NCBI GenBank assembly: GCA_965248995.1
Contig: CBDFKY010000006.1
Span: 1 to 64,000, forward strand
Direction of reading: 5' to 3'
Length of the DNA: 64,000 nucleotides
Origin: CBDFKY01 sp965248995
GTDB taxonomy: Bacteria; Pseudomonadota; Alphaproteobacteria; Rickettsiales; UBA998
Shown: piece after piece, positions 16,993 through 26,604 of the stretch
Layout of the letters: each line of letters begins with the position of its first letter
Numbering within the stretch: the first letter of the stretch is position 1
Program-made: the position numbers and the translations under genes
Notes under the pieces: generated by a model
Told to the model about the DNA's origin: nothing
Databases searched by the model: none
The model's input: the letters and a program-made list of their open reading frames with translations, nothing else

Positions 16993-17289
16993 ATGTTACC
17001 TTACCTTTTGCTTGCTGCGCAACTTTCTCTCACGCCCGTTGTCGATATTCCGGTATCTTCATGCGGAGTGTTGGTCGCCTCTTGTCCTAACAACTGTACC
17101 GTTACTTCCAGCGATGGAAACACATGGCCAGGAGTTCTCAAGAACGGCGTCTGCAAAAGATGCGTCAGTGACGTTGCCCATTCCTGGCTGTTGCCGTTCC
17201 CATCGAAACCGGACTCCGTTCTGTTTCCTGGGGCAAGTCTGGCGGGCAGCGCAGATCTCAGCGTTCCGTTCACTCTTTCCTCCCTCCCT
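16993..17289 (+). other. possible small exported ORF before msbA
   Basis: A frame opening at 16993 begins with a signal-peptide-like sequence (MLPYLLLAAQLSLTPVV) and then a cysteine-bearing part (CGVLVASCPNNCTVTSSDGN and CKRC). It has no stop before the terminator at 17290-17323 and runs on in frame into msbA, so as written it cannot be a separate complete gene. Either it ended through a now-lost stop, or the open frame is fortuitous. The terminator between it and msbA suggests a transcript ends here. Confidence 0.3.
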
Positions 17290-17323
17290 CCGCTTTTAAC
17301 CTCTGTTGAAGGCGGTTTTTTTT
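17290..17323 (+). terminator. terminator upstream of msbA
   Basis: CCGCTTTTAAC (17290-17300) pairs with GTTGAAGGCGG (17305-17315) using G-T wobbles, with a 4-nt loop and eight T. It separates msbA from upstream transcription. Confidence 0.75.
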
Positions 17324-17388
17324 GTTCCCGCCTTTCGGCCTGCGAATGGTTAGACAACCTTCCGCCCGCCTGCTATAACCACCCGTTC

Positions 17389-19149
17389 ATGACACGACGC
17401 ATCCATACTTCCCGGGAACTGGTCAACCGCCTGGTCGCCGGTTATCTCCATCCCCATAAACGCCGGATGGCGCTGGCGGTTTTCTGCATGATGATCGTGG
17501 CGGTCACCAGCGCCGCTAACGCCTGGCTGCTGCAGCCGGCGCTGGACGGCATCTTCCTCAGTAAGAACACGGTCCTGCTCTGGGTCATTCCGGTGGCGCT
17601 GGTGGGGATCGCCCTGCTCAGCGCGGCGGCGAATTACGGGCAGACCATGCTGATGCGGCATGTCGGGCAGCGGATCGTCGCCGATATGCAGGTGGAATTG
17701 TTCGACCACCTGATGCACGCCGATCTCGGCCTGTTCCACGAACAGTCGGCCGGGCGGCTGATCTCGCGCTTTACCAACGACATCCAGAGCATGCGCATGG
17801 CGGTCTCCACCGTGCTGGCGGGGCTGGCGAAGGAGTTTCTTTCGCTGATCGTGCTGGTGGCGCTGATGTTCTACCAGAGCTGGCAGCTCTCACTCGTCTC
17901 ACTGTTCGCCTTTCCGCTGGGGATTTATCCGATCATGCGGCTCGGCAAGCGGATGCGCAAGGTGGCGGACGGAACGCAGCGGGAGCTCGGGGAATTCACC
18001 GCCTCGCTCGACGAAACGTTCCAGAATGCGCGGGTGGTGAAGGCGTACGGGCGGGAGAATTTTGAAATCGGCAAGGCGCGGGACGGCATTTTCCGTCTGT
18101 TCGCCCTGTATATGAAAGCGTCCCGGGTGCAGGCGCTCGCCAGCCCTATGATGGAGCTGGTCGGCACGCTCGGCATCGCCACGGTCATCGCGTATGGGGG
18201 ATACAAGGTCATCCACGGGCATAATACGCCGGGGGAATTTTTTTCGTTCATCGCCGCCATGCTGATGGCGTACCGGCCGCTGCGTTCGCTTTCCGGGCTC
18301 AATAACCAGCTGCAGGAAGGACTGGCTGCCGCCAACCGCCTGTTCGAAGTGCTCGACCAGAAGCCGGTGGTGCGGGACGCTCCGGGCGCGACGTTGCTGC
18401 ATGTTCCGCATGGGGAAATCGTCATGGACGGGGTGTCGTTCGCCTATCATGCCGAGCATCCCACCCTGCACGATATTTCCCTGCATGTCCCGCCCGGCAG
18501 GATGGCGGCGCTGGTCGGCGCGTCCGGCAGCGGGAAATCCACCATCATGAACCTGCTGCTGCGGTTTTACGACGTGGACGGCGGCACGATCTGGATCGAC
18601 GGGCAGGATATCGCTTCCGTGACGCAGGCATCGCTGCGGGACGCCGTCGCCATCGTTTCACAGGACAGCATGCTGTTCGACGATACGGTGGCGGAAAACA
18701 TCGCTTACGGCAAGCACGGCGCGACATTGGAGGAGGTGACGGAAGCGGCCCGGCTGGCGGCGGCGGACGCGTTCATCGAACGGCTGCCGCAGGGGTACCA
18801 TACCCGCATCGGGCCGGGCGGCATCACCTTATCGGGCGGACAGCGCCAGCGGCTCTGCATCGCGCGGGCTTTTTTGAAAAACGCGCCGATCCTGCTGCTG
18901 GACGAGGCAACCTCGTCACTCGATTCGGAATCGGAACAGATGGTGCAGGAGGCGCTGCGCACCCTGATGCAGTCCCGCACCACGCTGGTGATCGCGCACC
19001 GCCTGTCGACCATCATCCATGCGGATCATATCTACGTGATGGAGCATGGCCGCCTTATCGAACACGGCACGCATGAGCGGTTGCTGGCGAAAGGAGGGGC
19101 GTATACGCGGCTTTACCAGCGGCAGTTCGCAAAGGAGGCGGTCGTCTGA
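17389..19149 (+). CDS. msbA: lipid A export ABC transporter MsbA-type (permease-ATPase fusion)
   Basis: I chose the ATG at 17389 (MTRRIHTSRELVNRLVAGYL) because the protein then has the usual 586 residues; the frame is open further upstream but crosses a terminator. Six membrane helices (about 25-310) precede the nucleotide-binding domain with Walker A GASGSGKST (about 381), signature LSGGQRQRL, Walker B ILLLDEATSSLD and switch VIAHRLST. The family flips lipid A-core or other lipids across the inner membrane. Placement directly before waaA and lpxK supports a lipid A role. The downstream gene starts 13 bp after the stop. Confidence 0.9.
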   Translation: MTRRIHTSRELVNRLVAGYLHPHKRRMALAVFCMMIVAVTSAANAWLLQPALDGIFLSKNTVLLWVIPVALVGIALLSAAANYGQTMLMRHVGQRIVADMQVELFDHLMHADLGLFHEQSAGRLISRFTNDIQSMRMAVSTVLAGLAKEFLSLIVLVALMFYQSWQLSLVSLFAFPLGIYPIMRLGKRMRKVADGTQRELGEFTASLDETFQNARVVKAYGRENFEIGKARDGIFRLFALYMKASRVQALASPMMELVGTLGIATVIAYGGYKVIHGHNTPGEFFSFIAAMLMAYRPLRSLSGLNNQLQEGLAAANRLFEVLDQKPVVRDAPGATLLHVPHGEIVMDGVSFAYHAEHPTLHDISLHVPPGRMAALVGASGSGKSTIMNLLLRFYDVDGGTIWIDGQDIASVTQASLRDAVAIVSQDSMLFDDTVAENIAYGKHGATLEEVTEAARLAAADAFIERLPQGYHTRIGPGGITLSGGQRQRLCIARAFLKNAPILLLDEATSSLDSESEQMVQEALRTLMQSRTTLVIAHRLSTIIHADHIYVMEHGRLIEHGTHERLLAKGGAYTRLYQRQFAKEAVV

Positions 19150-19162
19150 GCGGCATACTTCT

Positions 19163-20464
19163 ATGTACTATATCCTCTACCACTTTCTTTCCCTCGTGGC
19201 ACAACCCCTGCTTCCTATCTACCTGAAGCGTCGAGCCGCGGCGGGTAAGGAAGAACCATTGCGGATGGGTGAGCGGTTCGGAAGGACGGCAGTGCCGCGG
19301 CCACAGGGTCCCATGCTCTGGATACATGCGGCCAGCATGGGTGAATCGCAATCGGTCCTGCCGCTGATTCTCGCCTGGCTGGAGGCGTATCCCGCACTTC
19401 GCATCCTGCTGACCACGGTGACGGTCACGTCCGCCCGCCATATCATCCGGCACCTGCCCGAGCGGGCCATGCACCAGTACGCCCCGCTGGACACGCCGTT
19501 TGCGGTCAAGCGCTTTCTCACCCACTGGCGACCCGACATGGCGTGCATGGTGGATTCCGAACTGTGGCCGAACATGCTGACGGCGCTGAACAAACGGCAA
19601 CTTCCCGCCCTGTTGCTGAACGGGCGGATTTCTGAGCGCTCCGCCCGGCGATGGCGGTATGCCCGCCCCCTGATGAAGCGGCTGCTGGGCTGCTTCACGC
19701 ATCTGTATGCCAAGAGCGACGAGGATGCGCTGCGCTTCGCGGAATTCGGCGCGACGCACGCGGTAAGTTTCGGCAACCTGAAATTTTCCGCTCCGCCACT
19801 TAGTGCAGATGCGGAAACGCTGGCTTCGTTCCGACATCTGGCGGGGGAGCGGCCGCGATGGCTGGCGGCCAGTACCCATCCGGGGGAGGAGGCGATCGTC
19901 ATGAAAATTCATGCCGCCCTGAAGGAGGAGGCGGTAGGGCTGCTCACGGTGATCGTCCCGCGTCACAGCAAGCGCGGCGACGAAGTGCGCGCAGCTGCGG
20001 AAGCCGCCGGGCTCAAGGTGGCGCAGCGCAGCCGCGGCGAGGACATACGGGAGGACACCGATCTCTACCTCGCCGATACGATGGGGGAGCTCGGCCTGTT
20101 TTATCGCCTCTGTCCGCTGACGTTCGTCGGAGGTTCGCTGGTGCCGCACGGCGGCCAGAATCCGCTGGAACCGGCGCGGCTTGGCTGTGCCATAGTTTAC
20201 GGCCCGCACATGCATAATTTCACGGAAGCCTGCGAAGCCTTGGAAGCGCGTAATGCTGCACGGGTAGTGCCGGATGCGGAAACACTGCAGGCGGAAGTGC
20301 TGCGCCTGCTGCGCGACGTGCGCGCACGGCACGAACTGGCGGAAGCGGCAGGGAAGGTCATGCAGGCGAATGCGGATGTGCAGCAGCGACTCATGGCGGC
20401 GCTTGCGCCGGATCTGGACCGTGTCATCGCATCGTATCGGGACCGCCATGGCAAAAGCGCCTGA
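19163..20464 (+). CDS. waaA: 3-deoxy-D-manno-octulosonic acid (Kdo) transferase
   Basis: The 433-residue protein begins MYYILYHFLSLVAQPLLPIY, the membrane anchor of Kdo transferases, and continues with RFGR, LWIHAASMGE (catalytic Glu in ASMGE), LLTTVTVTSA, VDSELWPNML, LAASTHPGEE and GGSLVPHGGQNPLEPA (GT30 signatures). It attaches Kdo to lipid IVA. Its 3' end overlaps lpxK by 17 bp, which indicates translational coupling. msbA-waaA-lpxK is a classical lipid A cluster. Identification is secure. Confidence 0.93.
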   Translation: MYYILYHFLSLVAQPLLPIYLKRRAAAGKEEPLRMGERFGRTAVPRPQGPMLWIHAASMGESQSVLPLILAWLEAYPALRILLTTVTVTSARHIIRHLPERAMHQYAPLDTPFAVKRFLTHWRPDMACMVDSELWPNMLTALNKRQLPALLLNGRISERSARRWRYARPLMKRLLGCFTHLYAKSDEDALRFAEFGATHAVSFGNLKFSAPPLSADAETLASFRHLAGERPRWLAASTHPGEEAIVMKIHAALKEEAVGLLTVIVPRHSKRGDEVRAAAEAAGLKVAQRSRGEDIREDTDLYLADTMGELGLFYRLCPLTFVGGSLVPHGGQNPLEPARLGCAIVYGPHMHNFTEACEALEARNAARVVPDAETLQAEVLRLLRDVRARHELAEAAGKVMQANADVQQRLMAALAPDLDRVIASYRDRHGKSA

Positions 20465-21423
20465 TTACTGGAACGATCCGCCCCGGCCGTCGCTGCGGTT
20501 GCTTTCGCTGCTTTATGCGGGCGGGATGTGGGCGAGGTTCGCTCTCACGTCTCCCCTGAAACTGTCCGTGCCGGTCATCTGCATCGGCAACGTGGTGGCC
20601 GGGGGAGCCGGTAAAACGCCGGTCGTCATCGCGTTTGCCGAGTATCTGAAACAGCAGGGCCATGTCCCGCATATTCTGACGCGGGGGTATGGCGGCAGCG
20701 GTTCTCACCCGATGCAGGTGACGCCGCAGCACACGGCCGCGGAAGTCGGGGACGAGGCGCTGCTGCTGGCGCGTCATGCGCCGTGCTGGGTGGACGCGAA
20801 CCGTCGCCGTTCGGCGAAGCTCGCCATACGAGCGGGTGCGAACATCCTGCTGATGGATGACGGGTTTCAGAATCCTGCGCTTGAGAAGGATATCTCAATC
20901 CTCGTCATCGACGGAGGATACGGGTTCGGCAACGGCGCTGTCCTGCCCGCAGGTCCCTTGCGTGAACTTCCCACCGCCGCTTACCGCCGTGCGCAAGGCA
21001 TCGTGATGACGGGGCGGGATGCCCATCATGTTGATTCCCACCCTGCCAAAATCATTGATACTATTACGGGGAACGATCGTTCCCCGGATTCCGGAACCGC
21101 TCAGAGACGCGAAACTGCTGGCGTTCTGCGGTATCGGCAGGCCGCAGAAATTTTACGATACGTTGAAGGATGCCGGGTTGAGCGTGGTTGAAACCGTAGA
21201 TTTCGCGGACCATCATCCGTTCAGCGATGCGGAGCTTGCCGGTCTCGCAGAGAGAGCGTCCCTGTTGAACGCGACGCTGGTGACGACGGAAAAAGACTGG
21301 GTGCGGCTTTCTGCCGCATGGCAGGAAAGAGTCGCCCGCCTGCCGATCACCCTGTCGCTGACGCCTACTTTATTAATGGCGAAACTAATCCCTTCAGTTC
21401 CGATTCCAGCAACTTGCTCCTGA
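20448..21423 (+). pseudogene. lpxK: tetraacyldisaccharide 4'-kinase LpxK, interrupted by a frameshift
   Basis: The gene starts at ATG 20448 inside waaA. The first part carries the LpxK signatures GNVVAGGAGKTPVVIAFAEY (P-loop), LTRGYGG, GDEALLLARHAP and LLMDDGFQNPALEKD. In that frame homology ends near 21035 (GIVMTGRDAHHVDS). It resumes in another frame with RDAKLLAFCGIGRPQKFYDT, VDFADHHPFSDAEL and LVTTEKDWVRL up to 21423. A single indel between about 21030 and 21060 explains this. LpxK phosphorylates the lipid A precursor and is normally essential with waaA, so a sequencing error or a very recent mutation are both possible. The 3' end overlaps the convergent permease by 59 bp. Confidence 0.85.
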
Positions 21424-22955
21424 ACTGCCCGTAGAACAGATAGATCAGGATGCCCAGCAGCATGTAGGTGCCTGTATAATGCAGCACTTCGCGTCCGCTT
21501 TCGGTCAGGACGATGTGGCCGCTCGCATCGGCTCCGAAAAAGATACTGTAGACCAGGTAGCCACAGGTCAGCATCCCGAGGATGGGCGTAATAGGTGAAA
21601 ACGGCGTTCTGAAACGGGCGGGGCAGTTCCGGTTCATGCTTGCGCAGGTATATCACGCTGTAGCATACCATGATGAAGGCGAACAATGTCCCCAGACTCA
21701 CCAGGTCGCCGAGCAGGCTGATCGGGGTCGTCCCGGCGATGGTCGCCACGACGGCTCCCACGAGGATTGTGTTGATGTAGGGCGTCTGGAAGCGCGGGTG
21801 CACTTTCGCGAAGGAATGGGGCAGAAGACCGTCCTTGCTCATGACGAAGAAGATGCGTGTCTGGCCGTAGAGCAGTACGAGCATGACCGAGCTCAGACCC
21901 GTGATCGCCCCGATCTTGATCAGGAACGCGAACCAGCTGAGACCCAGTTTATCCACGGCGAGCGCCATCGGGTCGGGGACGTTGAGCTGGGCGTAGGGAA
22001 CGATGCCCGTCAGTACGGCGGAGACGAGGATATAGAGAATCGTGCAGACCACCAGCGACCCCAGAATACCGATCGGCATGTCGCGCTGCGGATTTTTGGC
22101 TTCCTGCGCGGCGGTGGAGACCGCCTCGAACCCGACATACGCGAAGAAAATAATGCTGGCGGCGCGGAACACCCCGTCCCATCCGTACACGCCCGGACCG
22201 GTATTGGCGGGGATCAGCGGCACCCAGTTTTTGGGATCGACATAGAACATGCCGATGACTATGAACATCACCACCACGATCAGTTTAATGAAGACGATGA
22301 CGTTGTTGACTTTGGCCGATTCACTGACGCCGACCACCAGCAGGCCGGTCACCGCCGAAATTCCGACGAAAGCCGGCAGGTTGAACACGCCCTTGATGAT
22401 CTGCCCCGTGCCGTTGAGCGCGTTGCCCGCCGCATTGAAGGTATAGCCCATCGGCGTATACAGCGCCTGATAGATATCCGTTACTTTGACCGGTATTCCG
22501 GTCGCCGTGGTGAGTTCCAGAGGCAGGGTAATTCCGAAACCGAGCAGAAAACTGTTGATGTATCCCGCCCAGCCGACCGCCACGGTCGCCGCCGCCACGC
22601 CGTATTCCAGCAGCAGCAGCCAGCCCATCACCCAGGCGCAGGATTCGCCGAGGGTGGCGTAGGTATAGGTATAGGCGCTCCCGGAAATGGGCAGTACGGA
22701 GGCCAGTTCAGCGTAACACAGGCCGACGAACGCGCAGGCGATCGCCGTGAAGACGAATGACAGCATGATGCCCGGTCCGGCATGTTGCGCCGCCGCCGTT
22801 CCCGTCATCACGAAAATACCGGCGCCGATGATGCAGCCGATGCCGAGGCTTACCAGGTTGAGGGCGCCGAGGGTGCGCTTCAGCTCCCCTTTCGCGGATT
22901 CTGCCTGGATCTGCGCCACGGTTTTGCGAATGAAATAGCGGTTGAGCTTCGGCAT
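21365..22955 (-). pseudogene. APC-family amino acid permease, frameshifted near the C-terminus
   Basis: From the ATG at 22955 (AAGG 8 nt upstream) the frame encodes a YfnA/CAT-like permease with about 12 helices: GIGCIIGAGIFVMTGTAA (helix 1 binding motif), ISGSAYTYTYATLGE, FFAYVGFEAVSTAAQEAKNP and GQTRIFFVMSKDGLLP. After ELPRPF (near 21600) the frame turns to non-homologous sequence, while the next frame continues RTPFSPITPILGMLTCGYL to a natural end at 21365. One indel around 21597-21605, beside a run of G and C, explains this. The family imports cationic or neutral amino acids by proton symport. A sequencing error is possible. Confidence 0.85.
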
Positions 22956-23140
22956 GGCGGACACCTTTCAGATTTCAGCAAGTAATCAATTATTTATATA
23001 GATGTAGTATAGATGAGCGTGAGTTATTTCACAGCCACTCTGAATCGGCAAGCAAAAGTTTCATTTCCGCTTTCCTTGAAAAAACCTGCGGCGGTGTTAT
23101 AGCGCAACCTATCAACATTTTAAATAAGGCTTGAACCGCG

Positions 23141-24415
23141 ATGCCACATTATGATGTCTGTATGCTGGGACTCGGCCCTGTCGGCACCGTTTCGGGCCTG
23201 TGCTTCGCGCGGCAGGGATTTCGCGTGGTCGGCGTGGATATCGATCCTTCGCGCCTGACGGCGTTCTCGCGTGGGACGGCTCCTTTCGTCGAGCCGGGAG
23301 TCAATGAGCTGCTTGCCGAGGCTCAGGCGAACGGAACGTTCGGGGTGACCGACCGGCTGGAGGAAGCCGTAGCCGATGCGCACATCATCATGATCGCCGT
23401 CGGTACGCCGACGCCGGAAGAAACGGGAATTCCCGATCTCTCACAACTGGACGCGGTGGCCCGTTCCATCGGACAGGCGATACGGAATACTGCGGAGGCG
23501 CCGATCATCGTGGTGCGCTCCACCGTGCCGCCGGGAACGATGCGCACACGTCTCAGCCTCATTATCGCGGACGCTTCCGGAAAGGCGCCCGGCGAAGGGT
23601 TCCATATCGCGGCCAATCCCGAGTTTCTCCGCGAAGGGAAGGCGATTTCTGATTTCTTCCATGCGGGAAGAGTGGTCATCGGTGCGGATGACGCAAGGGT
23701 GGCCAAAGAAATACAGGCGCTCTACCGTGACGTAGAGGCGGCGGTGATGCACGTATCGCTGGAAGGGGCGGAATTCGCCAAGTACGTGGATAATACCTGG
23801 CACGCCGTGAAGGTTACTTTCGCCAACGAAGTGGCGCGGATATGCCAGTCGTTCGGGGGTGATCCGCATGAGACCGCCGATATTTTCCTTGCCGACCAGC
23901 ACCTGAATCTTTCCGGATATTACTTAAGGCCCGGATTCGCGTTCGGCGGTTCCTGCCTGCCCAAAGACGTGCGCGGTCTGCTGGCGCTGGCGGACGCCCA
24001 TGGCGTCAGAGCCCCGATGATCGCAAAGCTGCTGGCCAGTAATGAAGAGCATATCGACCAGGGCGTGGCGGCCGTGCTCCGGCATCGACCCAAAACCGTC
24101 GGCCTGCTCGGATGCGCGTTCAAGGAACATGTGGATGACGTACGCGAAAGCCCGGCGCTGATGGTCGCTTCCAAACTGTGTGCCGCCGGTATCGACGTCG
24201 CCGGACATGACGAGGCCTATCCGGCCGGTTCCCGCCTCGCCTTGCCCCGTACTGCCGCCCTGCTGCCCCTGCTGGACATGGAAACCATCACGGCCCGATC
24301 CGACGTGCTGGTGCTGCTGCATAACCTCTCCGATTACCGGCAAACCGTGAAACGTTCCGGTAAGCCTCTTATTGATCTGACGACGGTTCCGGCGAGTTCA
24401 GGCGATTTCATGTGA
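23141..24415 (+). CDS. nucleotide-sugar 6-dehydrogenase (GDP-mannose/UDP-glucose type)
   Basis: The 424-residue enzyme has the N-terminal Rossmann fold (VCMLGLGPVGTVSGLCFA, DIDPSRL), VAVGTP-like IAVGTPTPE, VVRSTVPPGT, ANPEFLREGKAI, EGAEFAKYVDNTWHAVKVTFANE (in two parts; catalytic Lys) and the active-site Cys in FAFGGSCLPKDVRGL (about 270). Overall layout and the N-terminus are closest to GDP-mannose 6-dehydrogenases of the AlgD group, but the substrate cannot be fixed from sequence alone. It makes uronic-acid donors for capsule or exopolysaccharide. A glycosyltransferase lies 420 bp downstream. Confidence 0.88.
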   Translation: MPHYDVCMLGLGPVGTVSGLCFARQGFRVVGVDIDPSRLTAFSRGTAPFVEPGVNELLAEAQANGTFGVTDRLEEAVADAHIIMIAVGTPTPEETGIPDLSQLDAVARSIGQAIRNTAEAPIIVVRSTVPPGTMRTRLSLIIADASGKAPGEGFHIAANPEFLREGKAISDFFHAGRVVIGADDARVAKEIQALYRDVEAAVMHVSLEGAEFAKYVDNTWHAVKVTFANEVARICQSFGGDPHETADIFLADQHLNLSGYYLRPGFAFGGSCLPKDVRGLLALADAHGVRAPMIAKLLASNEEHIDQGVAAVLRHRPKTVGLLGCAFKEHVDDVRESPALMVASKLCAAGIDVAGHDEAYPAGSRLALPRTAALLPLLDMETITARSDVLVLLHNLSDYRQTVKRSGKPLIDLTTVPASSGDFM

Positions 24416-24514
24416 TATTGCGGTTGACTTTAAACGCTGCTTGGTTAATTACTTTTAACAGAAACATCGTTTACAGATTCATAGCTTCCGCATTCTTTAA
24501 AAGAGGTGTTCTCC

Positions 24515-24778
24515 ATGGGACTAGGTGAACTTCAGGAGAAAATTCTGGAAGACTTCCTGATGATCAGGGACATTTCCCTGCTGGTACTTTCAGGTAAAAA
24601 AGAATCGCTTTCGATGATTCTGGCTGAAGCTGCTCTGCCAAAAGTGAATCTCCGCGAATATACTATCCGAAATTTCGCGAATAAGGTCGGACGGTGCCTG
24701 AAAGACTGCTCTGCGGACGGTCTAGCTTATTTCTCGTTACGATTCAGCGAGTGGATTATATCACAAATGCCTACCTAA
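24515..24778 (+). CDS. small hypothetical protein
   Basis: The ATG at 24515 is chosen because AGAGG lies 8 nt before it. The 87-residue product is helical and mostly cytosolic-looking (MGLGELQEKILEDFLMIRDI, later GRCLKDCSADGLAYFSLRFS) with two cysteines. No family is recognised. It has its own terminator immediately after the stop, and base composition is more AT-rich than its neighbours, as seen in other small orphan genes in this window. Confidence 0.6.
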   Translation: MGLGELQEKILEDFLMIRDISLLVLSGKKESLSMILAEAALPKVNLREYTIRNFANKVGRCLKDCSADGLAYFSLRFSEWIISQMPT

Positions 24779-24799
24779 GCCGTTTTACGGCTTTTTTTT
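24777..24799 (+). terminator. terminator after the 24515 gene
   Basis: AAGCCG and CGGCTT pair around a TTTTA loop, followed by eight T. Confidence 0.85.
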
Positions 24800-24836
24800 A
24801 TGCGTTTTATCCTCCTGAAGCTGTATAGCTTTTCCG

Positions 24837-25901
24837 GTGCGGATTCTCAACATCATGCTGGGCAGTGGAAAAGGCGGCCTTGAACAGGCGGCGCTCGATT
24901 ATGCCGTAGGATTGCACGGCGCGGGGGCGGACGTCCTGTTCCTCCTTTCACCGGGTGCGGCCGTGGAAGCGAGGGCCGAGAGGGCGGAAGTACCGACCAC
25001 GCATCTTTCCAATTACGGCGCATGGGATCGCTTGGCCGCGTTGAAACTGAGAAAAATAGGGTTTCGTTTCGGTACCGATATTATTATCGTCCACGGAAAC
25101 CGCGCATTATGCCTGGCTTCGCTCGCCCGCTTGCCGGTGCCCCTTGTCGCCGTTGCGCATAATGATCAGGTCAGGCATTTCAACAAGGCCGACGCCGTCT
25201 TCTGCATTACCCGCCGTGCCATGAAAGTCGTGGGGGGGGAATATCCGTTTCTGGCGGAAAAATGCTACTTCACCCCCAACATGATCGCCGAGAGGGAAAC
25301 CCGCCCGCGTCTCGCTTTTGATTCCCCGCCACGTCTGGGAGCAATAGGGCGGCTGGTACCCAAGAAAGGGTTCGACGTGTGGTTGCGCGCGCTTTTTCTT
25401 CTCAAAGAAAAACAGGTGGGTTTTACCGCGGTTCTGGCCGGCGACGGGGAGGAGAAACACCATCTGCTGCGACTGCGGAGCGAACTGCATCTGGAGCGCG
25501 AAGTTTCGTTCACGGGCTGGACGGAAAATACTGCCGCTTTTTACGAATCCATCGACCTGCTCTGCGTTCCTTCGCATCATGAACCGTTCGGGCTGGTCAT
25601 GATCGAGGCGTTGAGCCACGGTCTGCCAGTAGTGGCGACGAAAAGCGAGGGGGCGATGGAAATTTTGGCCGATCCGGAACATGGGGTGCTGGTGGAGAAA
25701 AATGATCCGGCGGCGCTGGCGGAGGCGATGGCAAACGTCCTCGCTGATCCACAAACGGCGTTAGCGATGGGAGAACGGGGCCGTGCGCATACTCTTCACA
25801 CTTACGGAATGGCAAAAAGATCTGCAGCGATGAATGAGGTCTTGAAAAAGATTGTTATGAGACATCAGACTCAAGGTGTATGTGTTAACATTAAGCAATA
25901 A
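24837..25901 (+). CDS. glycosyltransferase family 4 protein
   Basis: The 354-residue protein starts at GTG 24837 (MRILNIMLGSGKGGLEQAAL), with no strong ribosome site visible. It has a GT-B fold: N-terminal GGLEQA glycine loop, C-terminal RLGAIGRLVPKKGFDVWLRA, VLAGDGEE, and the EX7E motif in EPFGLVMIEALSHGLPVVAT (about residues 246-265). These retaining enzymes transfer a sugar from a nucleotide donor to a lipid or saccharide acceptor in envelope polysaccharide synthesis. The nearby nucleotide-sugar dehydrogenase fits such a role. Donor and acceptor are unknown. Confidence 0.85.
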   Translation: MRILNIMLGSGKGGLEQAALDYAVGLHGAGADVLFLLSPGAAVEARAERAEVPTTHLSNYGAWDRLAALKLRKIGFRFGTDIIIVHGNRALCLASLARLPVPLVAVAHNDQVRHFNKADAVFCITRRAMKVVGGEYPFLAEKCYFTPNMIAERETRPRLAFDSPPRLGAIGRLVPKKGFDVWLRALFLLKEKQVGFTAVLAGDGEEKHHLLRLRSELHLEREVSFTGWTENTAAFYESIDLLCVPSHHEPFGLVMIEALSHGLPVVATKSEGAMEILADPEHGVLVEKNDPAALAEAMANVLADPQTALAMGERGRAHTLHTYGMAKRSAAMNEVLKKIVMRHQTQGVCVNIKQ

Positions 25902-26022
25902 GAAAGTTAATATGATTTAATCTTTCGTTTTTTCACAAGTATGAACGTCTATAATGGTCTGATAACGCTCACTTTCAGCAACGCAGAGCATATTACGGAC
26001 CCGGCTCTTCTGATTTTGCAGT

Positions 26023-26139
26023 TATAGTCATTCCGATTAAAAACCGTACGGTTTTTGTCGGATAAAATGACTATAACCATATATTTTATAGTGTTTTTAT
26101 CCGAAAATTTCCGTACGGAAATTATTCGGAAACACTATA
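26023..26139 (-). repeat. twin-hairpin TA element, copy 3 (subfamily A1)
   Basis: A 117-bp copy in reverse orientation: 53-nt palindrome, 11-nt spacer ACCATATATTT, 53-nt palindrome. It lies in the 286-bp gap between the glycosyltransferase and the 26188 gene; the rest of that gap holds no recognisable gene. Confidence 0.95.
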
Positions 26140-26187
26140 TATAAAAATTTCAACGGAAATTTTACCTACTTCAATCAAAGCATATCC

Positions 26188-26442
26188 GTGTTCTCTAAAA
26201 GCTCGCAGGTGAATGCATCGCTGGGGGAATTTACTGTTTCAGCAAGTTCTTCCAAAACTTACATGAATACTCTCACTTTCAACCTTCAGATCAAGGCTGA
26301 AACAAGAGAGATCGTCGAAGCATTTCTAAGACGCTTTGTCGACCATGGTAAACTCATGGCGAGTATATTCTATGACCGTAATCCTCAAGGATGGTCTAGG
26401 TGCATAGAATGGGGAACGATTGATGGTACTGTCATTTCTTAA
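26188..26442 (+). CDS. small hypothetical protein
   Basis: The frame opens at a GTG (26188); an internal ATG at 26263 (MNTLTFNLQIKAETREIVEA) may be the true start, giving 59 residues. The product has a charged helix and an aromatic C-terminal part (YDRNPQGWSRCIEWGTIDGT). No domain is recognised. It is AT-rich, starts 49 bp after a twin-hairpin element, and its stop overlaps a terminator. Confidence 0.45.
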   Translation: MFSKSSQVNASLGEFTVSASSSKTYMNTLTFNLQIKAETREIVEAFLRRFVDHGKLMASIFYDRNPQGWSRCIEWGTIDGTVIS

Positions 26443-26473
26443 ATCTCCTTTCAGTGCATAGGGGATTTTTTTT
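26441..26473 (+). terminator. terminator after the 26188 gene
   Basis: AAATCTCCT (26441-26449) pairs with AGGGGATTT (26460-26468), one G-T wobble, followed by T residues. Confidence 0.75.
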
Positions 26474-26562
26474 ATGTGTTAAACCGTTTTTAAAAAAGAG
26501 CTTGCAGCTTTTGTAAAAACGGAATATGGCTAGCGTACAATACTGTTATACGTTCCGTAAAC

Positions 26563-26587
26563 AGGTGGGGTTTTCCCCGCCTTTTTT
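26563..26587 (+). terminator. terminator/attenuator hairpin upstream of rimP
   Basis: GGTGGGG (26564-26570) pairs with CCCCGCC (26575-26581) around TTTT, followed by six T. It ends 17 bp before the rimP start, so it could attenuate transcription into the operon. A TACAAT-like -10 (26536-26541) lies upstream. Confidence 0.7.
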
Positions 26588-26604
26588 ATTACCTGAAATT
26601 TTTT

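Noticed and set aside
19055..20449. 464-codon minus-strand frame opposite waaA
   Set aside because: Shadow of waaA, which has all GT30 motifs and operon context.
21582..22760. 392-codon plus-strand frame opposite the permease
   Set aside because: Antisense shadow of the conserved amino acid permease.
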